From contig JAQGEQ010000270.1 of the NCBI GenBank assembly GCA_034620365.1, positions 310,001 to 374,000 on the forward strand: 64,000 nucleotides of DNA, in the 5' to 3' direction. Made by a program: the position numbers and the translations under genes. Shown here one piece after another: positions 51,077 through 63,751 of the stretch. The stretch is from Pegea sp. RAD2-039. Its lineage: Eukaryota; Chordata; Thaliacea; Salpida; Salpidae. Under the pieces are notes generated by a model that saw only the letters and a program-made list of their open reading frames with translations, was not told where the DNA came from and made no database searches. The first letter of the stretch is position 1. Each line of letters starts with the position of its first letter.

Positions 51077-52893
51077 ATGACAAAAAATGAGATCAGTGGT
51101 TATGTAAACTTTGAATATGAAGTAAGCTTTTTTATTTGAATTAATTGTTTCATCATCTTTTATTGAAATTACAATATGTATTATTTAATATCTAAGCAGA
51201 GTAGTTTATAGTTTAACATTACTGAATAAGCAGAGAGTTTTGAAATCAGTATTAAAATGTTTTTTACAAGTTGTCAGTGTTTTTACTATTGCTATATTTA
51301 CTTCATTTTAATGAATGCTGTGATGACGATGTTTTTATTAAATTTCTTGAACACCGGAAGCCTAATTTCTATATGAGCTTCACATTTAATAATATTTTCA
51401 TTAAAATTTACTTAGAATTAAAAATATTTTTAAGATTATATTTTCTTCTGTAGATAGGTAGAAAGGGTAGTGGTGATGGTCAATTTGGAGGTTGGCTTCA
51501 ATTCTTTTGTACAAATAAAGAATCTGATACTTTATATTGCTGTGATACTACTAACAAACGCATACAAGTTTTTGATCTTCACAAACGCTCTTTTAAGTAA
51601 GTTTTAAAAATTAGACTTTTGTTGTTATGACTAACTAAACAACAAAGATTTTAAACGATTCGCTTTTGTAGAATAAATACTGCGGCCAAATATTAACAGC
51701 TATAAACAAAGAATACAAAAGCTTTATTTGCAAATTTCAGTATTTGCACTGTATATCAGAAGAGTATTTTGCTGCATACGTAAATGTTATTAGAACGCAA
51801 TCATTCGTGCGCTTACGTTTTGAGCTTTCTGTGTGCTGAAAGTCGTCGTTACTTACCGTTGTTGTTAGCCACCTCATATATTAGAATAAAGCTCTTTTAA
51901 CAAGTTATTATCATTATAAGTGTATTCGAACTCAGCTTAATTTAAAAAAGATAACATTGCAATATAAAAAAAGATATTTATGATTATTTTACAAATTCTT
52001 TGTGTTAAGCTGATCAATTTTTAAAAAGTCTTTAATGGTTTACTTTGTTAATTATTTATGATTTAAATTTTATTCTTTTCTAAATTATTTCAAACAATTT
52101 AGTATCTTCTATTAATTAACTGATATTTCATAGAATTGTAAACTCTTTCATTCAGATATTCGTTTCCAACTTATCTAAATGGAAAAGAGTTTCAAGCGAG
52201 AGGTATTCACAGTCTTCGGAACGGAAATCTTTGTGTCAATGCTGTTGGACTTGAAGATGATTCATCGATTTGTATTTATACTGCTGACGGAAAATTAATT
52301 TCTCAACTTGCAAGAGGTAAGATCGGATACCCATCAGCAATTACTGTGGATGAAATGGATTGTATAAACATATTTAACAGGTTCCATCTTCTAACTACTT
52401 CTAATTTTTCATAATTTCTAAATATAATAAATGTGTTAGGAGAAGCTCAAGAATAAGTCGATGGGATAAAGAAGGGGTCAAGATCAACGATTTTGATTCA
52501 GGGATTAGAGGTGATGTTTTAAGAATGGCTGCTGACACTAGAGGGCGTCTTATAGTTCCTGAACATCAAGAAAATAAAGTGACAATCTTCGAACCGACTG
52601 GTGCTCGTGTAATTAGTGTTTGTCCACAAAGTAATTGTGAATATAGCTTTCGGTATCCAGCTGGAGTAACTTGTGATGATTCAGACAACTTTTATGTCTG
52701 TGATTTAGGTAACAATCGTATTAGCAAGTTCTCAAATATTGGGGTTCATGTAGTCGCAGCTCTTACTAAACGATATAATGGAATTTATAACCCTCATGAT
52801 ATTTTTCTTACTTCTTCAAATCGACTGATTTATAGCCATGTTTCAGCTCATTATGTAAAAGTGTTTAGTTTTGAAAATGTCGCTCAACATTAA
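51077..52893 (+). CDS. small NHL-repeat beta-propeller protein
   Basis: Four exons: 51077-51121, 51454-51596, 52156-52380 and 52440-52893, giving about 288 residues. NHL-repeat blades are seen: FEYEIGRKGSGDGQFGGWLQ, then TLYCCDTTNKRIQVFD; GIHSLRNGNLCVNAVG, then ICIYTADGKLISQL; GYPSAITVDEMDCINIF; RMAADTRGRLIVPEHQENKV; and YPAGVTCDDSDNFYVCDLGN followed by NRISKFS. The propeller is like that of TRIM-NHL proteins, but no RING, B-box or coiled coil precedes it, and the protein starts straight at the first blade. NHL domains bind RNA or protein; the partner cannot be told. A consensus donor inside exon 3 (near 52319) is read through in this model; its use would truncate the protein or need another exon. 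A GC-richer patch lies in intron 2. Confidence 0.8.
51770..51885. other. GC-richer patch in NHL-gene intron 2
   Basis: About 115 bases of clearly higher GC inside an AT-rich intron, with TACGTAA near its start and TTACGT about 40 bases later as a short inverted word. No coding frame or known element was recognised. Possibly an old insertion or a control element. Confidence 0.3.
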
Positions 52894-55172
52894 TAACTAT
52901 TTCAACTTTTATAACTTTTATATCCCAGTTTAGTTTTGATTTGTGTTAAAGATTATAACTAAATATACTCAAAGAATTAATTAATTTATATAAAAGCTTT
53001 TGTTTGTCAAATAGAAACATTCATGTAATGTTTGATCTTCAGAATTATATCTTTCGATCAATTCAAACTTTCTATAAATGTTAGCATTGGTAAAACACTG
53101 ATATTTGTTGCAAATATTTGCTTTGACATATCTAGAAGTACTTGAAAACATTTACAGTTTATAAATTCTTGAATAATTTTACATTTATAGCTTTGAGAGA
53201 CCATGCAGAAACCTATCACTTACTATTGAACCTGCTAAGCAGCAAAAACACCGGATAAACAATAAATATATTTTATTAGAATATTTTGTTTACTTATTAA
53301 GTCATTTTTAATCTAGTAAGTTCAAAACAATTCTAATTTTAGTAAATTTGTTTCCACCAAGTACTTAGATATAATGAGACTTTTATATACTAACTTCATC
53401 AAAAATATTAAACTTTCACGTTTGTGACATCATTTAGCAAGGAACCTTAAATCTAAATAAACAAAATATATTTAATGACAAAAAAAGCGATCAGTAAAAA
53501 CCTATGCAAGATTTAAAGAATTGCTTTTTAATTACCTTTATCAGTGTTTTAATTTAAACTACATCTGAGTCATTCAATGAAGCTTTTGGTAAGGAATTGC
53601 GATGACTACAAACTGATTTACTTTATTATAAACAAGACTAACTAAAAAGTGAGATCATTTAATAGATGAGATAACTACTTTTCATTTAGTAAAAACCGGT
53701 GTTCATGAGAAAATGACTTTTATTTAACTTCAAGTTGTTATGTCTGCAAAGTCATGATTTAGAAATGCTCACTAGATTTGAGAATTTTTTAACAAAATTG
53801 TTTTTTAAATTCAATGTAAGAATTTTCATACTTTTAGAATTTTTAAAAATAAAATAAATAACAAATATCTACATCATATCTCAAATTTTCGATCAACAAT
53901 ATACCTAAATCAAATTTTCAAGCAACAAATTTATCAACATTTGCTATTTTGAAAGCTAAAGACACAACATAAAAAAGTTATGCTTGACTAAATACTTTGA
54001 AAAAGCTTTTAACAAAGGTATAAATTTTTAGGCTCAGTTTTTTAAGGAAGTACTTGTGAACAAATTCCTTACTTCTAATGAAGTTTTTATGAAACTATTA
54101 TTCATAACTAACTTTCTTACAAAGTTAATCTTAAGCAAATGTACAAAAATATCGATTTTCAAATTTTATCGTGATGTATTATTTGGAATTTATTTTAACA
54201 TGATGATATCTAAATATTTTCAACTACACCTATTTTCTTAGAATTCAAAAATTATCTTATTTTTTTGTTTGGTTCTTTTACAAATCTTTAATATATATAT
54301 TGATTTATTTGCAGTTTAATTTTTTCTGGTGATGTTATCAAGCTTTCAAACTAATAGATCAAAACTTTATCTCAAATATTTTACATTTGGTTAATTAGAT
54401 TAAGTTATAAATTTGATGGAAACCTTTTCATATGATTTTGATAATAAATCTTTATAAAATAGATCTTCAGCATTCTTATAACTTATGTAAAAGGAATTTC
54501 TTTTAAATAGATAAAACTGCTTGTAGTTACTTCAACGAAATGTGATTTTCAAAATTCGGTGGTTTTTAATTTCTCATGCTAACAGCATTTTGAACATTTT
54601 TCAGTTTATCAAAAATCATTTTTTTAATAAAATTTCTTCTAATAAATACTTTTAAAAAGGCTTGCTTTCTTTGATATTAATTTTTTAAACCTTAATAAAA
54701 CTTTGATTTAGTAATTTTATGAAAATTAACCGAACAAAAATAGGTTGTTTTTTACAAACAAAACTTTTGATGGTTTTATCAAAATAAATATTTGCAGGTA
54801 ATACAGAAACCAGGTACTATAAGATTCTTACTGATATTAGTTGAAGCTAAAGACAGATGATAGTTGCTAATTTTTCCCAAACATATTCTAATGAATTAAA
54901 TTTTTTTATTCAATTTACTTTGCTTCATAAGATTTGTGTTAAAAAACTTCTTTTAAGTTTTAATTAACGCTCAACGAAATGATTTCAAATTATGCAAATT
55001 AATAGCATTATGATGTAACATTAACAAATGTTTATAAATGGTTATTATAGCATAAAAAAGTTAAAGAAATCTTGAATCAACTGCAGAGATACTTAAATAC
55101 TTGAACAAAAAGTTTTATAAAATTAAATGGATTGTGTATAATAAATAAAAACTATCGCTACCTCAGAACAAA
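52894..55172. other. intergenic, 2.3 kb, no gene seen
   Basis: AT-rich. Open frames such as 54056-54241 consist of the residues expected from AT-rich random DNA. It ends in an acceptor (CTACCTCAG ending at 55166), six bases before the next ATG. Confidence 0.5.
55165..55166 (+). other. splice acceptor six bases before the start at 55173
   Basis: CGCTACCTCAG ends at 55166 and the ATG is at 55173. Such a short leader points to spliced-leader addition or a 5' UTR intron. Confidence 0.5.
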
Positions 55173-57947
55173 ATGTCAGAAAATAGTAAAGAATCTTCTT
55201 CAGACATTCAATCAAAATCAATTCAATTCTTGTTAATCAATGACAGCTTTAAACGCCTTTTTTATGGAAATTTTGAAAAACTGGACTGTGATTTACTTAT
55301 CGTGATCTTATTCATGTTTATTTGTTTTTGTTCATGGTAAGTTATAGTGTTTTGCAAACTATTCGATTATTTATTTCTAGTTTTAGAGGCTTGGTCAAAA
55401 GTTTAGCACTTTAGACTTTTTAAGTAAAGTTTAATTCATCATGAAAAATAAATGATGACAGTACATAGTTACCTGCAAAAATGTACTTTTGACTGAGATA
55501 AAACCATTTCAATTATTTTCATCGATATTAGCAAATATATTTTGAAAGTAGTTATTATTGCTAATAGCATCACAAAAGCTCTTTATCTTTTAACTGAAAT
55601 ATTTGACAACAAATTTGTCAGAAAATTTCAGTTTGTTATTGAAACCATATGGGGCTTCACTATGCATTTGATTTTGATAGAAAAATGTTGATGTGTAGTT
55701 TTAGTTTATATTAAAGTTTTAATGTGTTTTAAACAAACCCTAATTTAATTACTGAATATTTATTATGATTATGCAAAACTCATAATCAAGTTAATTTAAG
55801 CTAATAATCAAATTAAAAATTGAAATGGAAAATGATGAAGTAAAAACATGTTTTATAAATTTAAAAAGCCAATGTCTTATTGATTTACTTCAGAGTAAAA
55901 ATACTTTTCTGTCATATTTAATGTACATACTCCAAGTGAAGAGTATTTACATAAGTAGATGTAAAAGCTTTTTATGTGATCTATATTCAACTTAAATAAT
56001 AGTTGAATCAATTCCGTTCAACTTCTGCTGAATTATCACGCTTGACTGGCTCGTCAGTTAGTATAGTATTTTGAGGAAAGTTTCATTTACTTCTGATTTC
56101 AACATCATTTTCAATTTAAACAGTTCAAAAGCAGTTTAAAACCATTTAAGATACAGATGACTAATTTTGTTGTGTGTTCTTGATTATAATTTTGAATAAT
56201 TATAATAAGGTTATTTAGAATCTAAAACAAAAGTGTACTTTGAATATAGTTTCATTATAAAAAACGATTAAATTTTGATCAAACTATTTTTTGCATTTTT
56301 TCTGAATAATTAAGCTTATCAATGATTTAATTTGATAAATAATCGTCTCTATCTTAAAGTCTAATTACTTATATAAGGTCATCTCTTTATTGTATCAGTA
56401 AAGTAATTAATTTATAAACATTAAAAAAATCAAATACTGATATGAAACGGGAAATTATTTTATAGGCAAACTACTTACTACTTGTTACAATACTTTCATA
56501 AAAGAAAATGGGAAATTAAATCAAGAAATTTAAATATTTCTTCAAATAACCGACCATCAAATACACCAGCGTTTACCAACTCAGCTAGAATTAGTAGAAG
56601 TATGGCTCCAGGCAGAACAACTTCTGACCAAAATAGTCTTGTTATTGATTACAGGTTTACAAAGGAAACTTAAATACTGTTATTGATGATAAAAAAAAAA
56701 CTTTGATTATATTGCTGAATTTGTTTAGTTGCCACAATTAAAAATTCTCAACTAGTGTTTAGTTTCTTAATAATTTAAAGCTAACAAGACTATACCTCAG
56801 AGCGACGGGGGACGGTTGGGAGAATGAAAGACATATGGACCCTGAATATGATGATAACAGTGACATGTTGCTGCTGTTGTTGAATGAAGCAGAATCAATC
56901 GAAAATGAAGAACAAGCAGAAGACGCTGAAAGTATAAGTTCTAGTGAACAGGTTTAAATATAATTAATCGTTTTTAAAATGCAAAAATTTTTCCAACTTA
57001 TTTAAAGGTTCACGAAAATAGCGAAGATAATGAAGAAAGAATTGTTACACCTTCACAGGTTTATTCCAATTATTCACTTTCACATTACAAAGACTTGATT
57101 AATAAGCATCATAACTATAAAGAGTCCTTAGATACAGCACTTAAACGAAAAGATTGCAAAAAAAAATTCTAAAATTTGTATCAACTTCTAAATTTGTTTA
57201 AACATTTTTGTTTTTACGTCATTTATCTGGATTATAATTAGTTGTATTTATCTAAGTGCCAGTGAAAAATTATTTATTTATTTCATTAATAATAAATAAT
57301 GATGATAATAATAATATACTTTAAGGATTTAAAGACAACTTGTAATCGAAAATTAAAAAAAAATTCAAGCTTTTAAAGTTTCATTAAATTTTAATCTTTT
57401 TTAAATTAAATTTATTGCTTTAAAGTTGTCAAAGTAAATTTGCTAAAAGCTATACGATAAGCAGCCAAAAATTCAAATTAGCAAAATGAATACGGAATGT
57501 AAGTTTTCAGTCGATGACCTGAAAATAGCGTTTCCGTGACGTCATGGAAACTTTTTTGTACGCTGTAGAGTCGAGTTTAAGTCAGAGAAACTCCTCTAAA
57601 TTATTAGGTAGAGAATCAAACAAAGTAAAAGGGCTAACCACAATTTTTATCGTTGGAATACAGAGAACCTCTATAAACACAGAATATTCCGTCAATATTA
57701 TTAACATTTTAAGTTAAAACTTTCAAATAAGTTCTATTTAATCCATATTTTAGAATTTCTTTTTTCTCTAAATTTGATTTTTTTAATTTATGTTTGTTTG
57801 TAGAACAATAGTTCAATAATAGAGCAGAGAGTGAACGCAGAAACTTCAAACTCTCGTATAGCTGGCGTTGATAGAATATCATCTTCTACTCATGAAGATT
57901 TATCAAATTCTAATGAAACTGCGCAACAGAATTTAGAAGATAATTAA
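55173..57947 (+). CDS. unrecognised one-pass membrane protein with acidic tail
   Basis: Five exons: 55173-55336, 56466-56654, 56801-56951, 57008-57058 and 57804-57947, giving about 232 residues; phases agree throughout and the stop is TAA. The family was not recognised. Seen: a Ser-rich N-terminus of about 25 residues, one strong hydrophobic helix at about 41-54 (LLIVILFMFICFCSW), then a basic stretch (FHKRKWEIKSRN) that suits the cytosolic side of a membrane, a Ser/Arg/Asn-rich linker, and a long acidic tail rich in E, D, S and N (NEAESIENEEQAEDAES). There is no signal peptide, so a type-III or tail-in orientation is more likely than secretion. The exon chain is supported by good splice sites and by codon composition, but not by homology, so exon choice is less sure than for the other genes. 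Confidence 0.6.
57530..57551. promoter_or_regulatory. 22-base near-perfect palindrome with a CRE core (TGACGTCA)
   Basis: The perfect 8-base palindrome TGACGTCA (57537-57544) is flanked by GTTTCC on the left and GGAAAC on the right, with one mismatched pair between. It lies in intron 4 of the unrecognised membrane-protein gene, within a GC-richer patch (about 57480-57600). TGACGTCA is the binding site of CREB/ATF bZIP factors. Whether it works as an enhancer is an inference. Confidence 0.45.
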
Positions 57948-60900
57948 AAAAATGTTGTTTTAAATCAAGTCATTTTTCACAAACGACTGCAGATTATCTA
58001 ATACTGCTTTTATGAGAACATCGAAGTTTTTATATCAAATTCTTAATTCGAGTTACAACCGAATAAAATCTGAGATCTTAACATTTTTATAAGCTTTTTT
58101 TTTATTAATATTATTGCGTATAATAAAGAAGAGTTTTGAAAATTTGAAAACACTTTTAAAATTGTTAGCAGAAATATAGAACTTTTTTTTAAATTTCAAA
58201 ATTTTTTAAAGTTTACAAAATTACATAAAATTATTTCTAGATAAGAACAACAGAAGATCATTTTGAGATATTTTTGTTTGTTAGCATCTGGCAAATGGTG
58301 AAACAGTCTTCGTACACCAGATAAAAACTTATAAATAATTTATTTCAATTTTGTTACATAAACTCATAACAGAATTCAGTTGCCTTGGTAACTTACAGCA
58401 AAAACTTCGAAAAAAGTTTCGCCAAATTGAACTTTTAAAAATTATTTAAATTTTTTAATCTGAGAAACTTTAAGAATTATATGACCGCTTATTTTGAAGA
58501 AATTTTTAAATTAACTTTGAAAGTAGTTTTTAGTTTTCATTAAAATTATTCTTTTTAAAAGTGTTTACTCGTTCATTTTTGAAAAGATACCTTCAATAAA
58601 AAAACTTCTTAGATTAAAAAATATAAAAAATGTATACTTAACAATTATTAGGTGTATGCTAGCTCGTGTAACTTGTTTGGCCAAGTTAAATTTCACAATT
58701 AAAATATTTCTACTGAAGAATTACTTTAGTATTATTGTTTGCTTTGCTAAAAACTACAATATTTAATGTAGGGCAACTTGTAGAATGATTAACGGTAACT
58801 TTCTTTTTCATTTTATTGTTTAAATATAAGCAGATGCTAGCATAACATTTTATGGGAACTTATAACAGTTAATTATTAAAAATAAAGGCCAATAATTTTT
58901 TGAAAAAAGAAAAAAATGTAATTCTTTTTTGTAGTATCTATATGTCACTCTTTCTTTGCACTGTTTCTTACCACCATCAGATGATATCTTTCAATAAAAG
59001 CTTCCAGATAAAAAGCTTTTACATTTTCGTTTAGTTTTATAAAATTTTTTGAGATTTTCTGAGGTAAATAAATTACAATAATTAGATTTGTTCATGAAAT
59101 GCTTATAGAAAGATTTTTAAAGTATCAGACAACTAACTATCATTATAAGTGGTATAGTTTTTTAAATGCTGAGTCATACAATTTTGAATACAATTCGAGT
59201 GAGTCATTAAAATCAAAAATGAACCTGAGTCCATTTTTTCAAACTGGATTATTTCAACATTTAACTGATGTTAAGTACTTCAAGCTTTCTAGAACAATCA
59301 GTTAATGATTTTTGTTCAATCATAATTCATTTATTGAAACAATAATATTGTTGACTTTTTAATAAATGGAAATTTAATTAATTAAGATAGTTAACCGCAA
59401 ATTAAAAAACTGGATATTTATTTTGAAGTATGATATGAGAAAGAGTTTTGGTTAATTTCGATTTAAACGCCAAAACAAAATGAAAAAGAATTGCTACATA
59501 AATGGTAAACTCTGTTTTCTTTTGGATCACGTGATTATCTCAAATAAATCTCTCTTCTGTTTAAAATACGGGTTAAGGCAGATTTTACAGACAGCTCTGC
59601 CTACAAGCTTTATTTTCAAAACAAATTTTGATATGACTTTGGAGTTTTATTTTAAGGGTTAATGATTTTAGTTGTCTCATCTGCTTTTCTCTAGAGATTC
59701 AAGTGACCAATTAAAAGTGTTATTTAAATAATTGTCTCAATCTATTCAATGAAGTGAAAAGTAAATTTCTTCAAAGTTATTTAAAGTGTCGAAAATATTA
59801 ATAGATTATTTTTTATAGCTTAGAATTTAGTCTATTTTTTATTATTCTTAATATTTTTTAATGATTACAGCTTCATTCAAAAACTATTATCGTCACTTTT
59901 CAGGAAATGATGGAAAAAACAGAGAACAATTTATTTACTAAACAGATAATGAAAAAAAGTTCATAACTTAGAGCTTGCAGTGTTCTGAGAGCTATGGCTG
60001 TTGCTTTTGAGAAAAAATGAGATTGTGAAGTTTGCACAAGTCAATTCTTTCTTCAAGTATTTAACCTTTGCTGAAGAGAAAGTTAACAGACTTTTGCTTG
60101 TATTCAAGTGAGAGATAGTTATTACAGCTTGTTCTTTAGTTATTGTAAAACAAGTTTTTAAATTGGAATTGATCAGAAATTAGAAAAATAACTTTTTATA
60201 ATATTTTATTGAACGAAAAATGATTATGATGAACTTAAATTAGTTGAGAATTGATTTTAGGCAACTTAAGTTTGAAGCCTTAAAAAAGAAAAAGGTTTTT
60301 ATTAAGCAGTCATATCTAAAAGAATACTTCTCCTTACATCAGTGCTTACTTATTTGAAAAGCCGTTAAGTTGGCGTTTTTTTCTTACCAGCTTAAATGAT
60401 CTATTTTATAGCTTTACCTGGTAACATCTATGACAAACTTACCTTCTTACTTTTATATTTCAGAAACTCTACTTAAAACTGCTTTTTATGACTAGATTTT
60501 ATATTTATCGATAGACTTTTGGGTTTGTCTTCATCTATAATTAAAAGAAGATATTTTTTAAATGTTTAGTTTTTATTTTTTTGTGGGGGTGTAAAAAAAC
60601 TTACTTTGTAAAATAGAATTAAATCCAATTTCAGTTAAGTTACTGTGTGTGTTACAACAACAAATTGATTGCAATTCAAAATGAATTGCTAGTTAGCTAT
60701 CTAGACAAGCTTAACTATAGAGCTAAGCCTGCTGAGTTTACTTTCTAGCTGTTGTGATAGGAATGTTATATCTAAGTTAAATAATTTTTAAATTTATAAA
60801 TATTAATAAATTGTTTAACTAGCAAACTTCAATATGTTTAAAAACATTTGAGTCTATATTTATTTTAATATAAATATTTGTGCAGTTATAAATAAATAGT

Positions 60901-61651
60901 TTTGAGAAGTAGATATAGGTTTTAAAATAAATTGTTGTATTCATAAACTAGTAATAAAAAACTGATCAAAATTGTTTAATAGCTTATAAGGAGAAAATAG
61001 TTGAAGCAAAAGTTATGTAGAATAAACTATTGAGTTCTAATGGAAATTTTTAAAAAGAGTTTTTAATCTTTATTACAAAAATTAGCAATTGCTTAAACGG
61101 ATTTCTATTACTACTTGTTAGTATTACGTAATCTTAACAATTATATATCAGCAAAAACGAATAAATATCACATTTTAGTTTTTTTTTTCCTTTAAAAAAA
61201 CATAAAATTATTTTTCTGTTTAAGTTAGTATGATTAAATAGTTTTATTATCATTTTTAGCTTTCTCAAAGCACCACTCTTTTAATAGGTTTGCTACGTTA
61301 GCCAGTTTAATTTAAACTATATTCTATATAAGATATAACTAAAGTTTTCAACTTCAAATTACTTTGTCTGTATCAGGAAATACTAGTAGCTGACAACTTG
61401 AAGCTCTTAGTTTTTTAGAAATTATTTTAGCGCAAGTATTCAGCTCAATTTTTTATGATATTATATCATCTGACTAAAAAGTTTAAAAAAAATTTTACTT
61501 TTATAATAAATCCACAATTATGAATTTTGCATTCTTATTTTCTATGTACATTATACTATTATACAAAATTATTGAAGCTAATCTATTTGATACGATTTAG
61601 ATATTACAATTTAAAAGCAGTTTTTTTAATATTTGAGCTAAATATCAAAAC
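57948..61651. other. intergenic, 3.7 kb, no gene seen
   Basis: AT-rich DNA between the membrane-protein gene and the SLC6 gene. Small open frames at 59099-59305 and 59480-59662 lack splice context and homology and are not called. Confidence 0.5.
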
Positions 61652-63751
61652 ATGGATGAAGTAGTGGCGAGCCCCCATGATGACAACTATCAAAGTAACA
61701 ATCATATAAGAAATGAGGCTGTTGCCTTACTAACAAAGGTAAATATGATTTTTAAAACTATTTTTCACCAAAATTTTTCTATTAATTTGGTGATGTTAAA
61801 ATTAATGCAGCTACTAATTACTATAATATGGAAAGAGTTTTTTGGAATATGGTAAAGGCTACATTACTGCTAATTTAATAGAAAACATCTTTTCAGCTTT
61901 GTTTTGAAGTTCTGGTTTTGTAAAAATCTTTATAAGCTGTTTTTTAAGTTTTGGTTTTTATAAGCAAGTATATAAACTTAGAATGTGGTCATGAAGTTTA
62001 CAATTTATTTATGATATTTAATGGCAGATATAAAAACTTCAACTTTAATAAATCAAAATAAAAAGTTTAAAAATTTATTTAGAAAAAATTCAAAAATGTA
62101 ATGTATCAAAATAAATAATATCACCAAGAATGATTTATAGTTGTTAAACCAGTTTTGGTGATACCTGCTTTTTCAGCTTTTATTGTTGTTTGAAACTTTT
62201 ATCAAATCACTAAATCAACATTCTTTTTCAATCTTTTTTTGAACACTTTTTTTTTAGTTTATCTTCTGAACATGAAAATCCATTCTATTTTAGATATCTC
62301 AGCATAATACAGGGTATTGTGCTTTACAATTAACCCCAAGTTTTAATTTTTTTGATTATTTTGTTTTTTATTTTAATGTATAAACTTTTAAGTGGTTTGT
62401 GTATCTACTAAAGCTGAAGATGTTTTCAAGAATATTGTAATTTTATGTTGCACCATCATCATAAATTGTTTTATTCAATTATTCAAATGGTTGTGTGTTC
62501 ATCTGGCATAGCAATAAGAGTTTGATTTGTCACTAAAGCAACGCTGGTTCAAATCTATTGTAGAATAATCATCTCTAATGAAAAATTGGATCTTTACTTG
62601 TAAAATTCCTCAGCTATCAAAATCAAGTTTGTCATACAGAAAAATCTCGGTTCATTTAGTAGAGTTTAATATTGAGTATTAAAGCGCCTATGTTGGTAGA
62701 AAAAGTTAAATAGTTAATAAAGCTCACAGCTTTATTTTTAATAACTGTAAAAATAAAAAGATAGATTTTATACATAGGTTTTTGTAGAAGCATTTTAAAA
62801 GTAATGATCAACAGTAGAAATAAGTAGAAAAAAATCAGATGTTAGTGGTAAGAAAGTTTTTTTAAACAGCCAACGATGTGGCTTTCTTTAGGTGATTGCC
62901 GTTGCTTTTCAATTTTTCTGCTGTTAACTTTTTGAAAAGACATAAAAATCGTCTTAACCGTACTGCAAACAAAACTTTTAAAAGAATTTATTCTTATCTA
63001 TTTCTTTGTTTACAGTTATACGTAGAAAAAATATTTAAAGACTTTTTAAACATATAAAGCTTATAAACAGTTTTATGAGCTCATTTATAGTTAGTAGTCT
63101 TGTGAAGGGGAGTTTCATCAGTTTATGAGTTATCAGTTTTTATTTAAGCTTTGAATAAGAGAGCAAATTAAAAATCAAACACAAGTTCAATTGAATTGTT
63201 TGTGTTAATCAAGTTATTATAAATAACTAAATGTAAATTAGTAATGATTCAAATAGTTAGAATGAATTAATGTTTTGTTAAACGATATACAATTTTAAAA
63301 ACATTTCAGAAATCTTCTAGAAAAGATAAAAGTTCAGATACAGACAAGATGCCAGTTAAAGAAGCTGAAGTTGATCCTGATTTTATTCCCCGTGAAAAAT
63401 GGAAGAATAAAATGGAATTTGTTTTATCTGTTGCTGGTGGATTTGTTGGTCTAGGAAATGTGTGGCGGTTTCCTTACCTTTGTTATAAGAACGGCGGAGG
63501 TTAAAAGTTATTTAGTTTGTTATCACTTCAATATAGTTAAATAAAATAGACTTGTTGCTAGAGTTTTTAAAACTGTTAAATTCACGCTTATTTGATGATC
63601 TAAACCAATTTTGTAGGAGCTTTTTTAATCCCATATGGTATCTTTTTGATACTGGGCGGTATTCCAATATTTTTTCTCGAGGTTTCTGTTGGTCAGTACT
63701 TAAGTGAAGGAGGTATTACCAGTTGGATTAAGCTGGCACCAATTACAGCCG
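61652..63751 (+). CDS. SLC6 sodium-coupled neurotransmitter/osmolyte transporter, 5' part
   Basis: Three exons of a gene that runs off the window: 61652-61738, 63310-63499 and 63617-63751, with an open phase-1 donor at 63751. The first 137 residues are present. They hold a cytosolic N-terminus; [20 protein letters not shown] leading into helix 1 with [18 protein letters not shown], whose unwound segment carries sodium and substrate contacts; helix 2 ([20 protein letters not shown]) with [20 protein letters not shown]; and the start of the next loop. The [24 protein letters not shown] form and the G in helix 1 fit the GABA/taurine/betaine/creatine group rather than the monoamine group, which has Asp there. 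The substrate cannot be fixed from this part. Intron 1 is 1.6 kb and carries a tRNA-like fragment. Confidence 0.93.
62490..62566 (+). repeat. tRNA-derived SINE-like fragment in SLC6 intron 1
   Basis: CTGGCATAGCAATAAGAG resembles a box A, and GCTGGTTCAAATCT about 37 bases later resembles a box B. Between them TTTGTCACTAAA could be an old anticodon loop (GTC). The T-arm and acceptor arms do not pair properly, so it is not a working tRNA gene. It is either a decayed tRNA copy or the head of a SINE. Confidence 0.35.
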
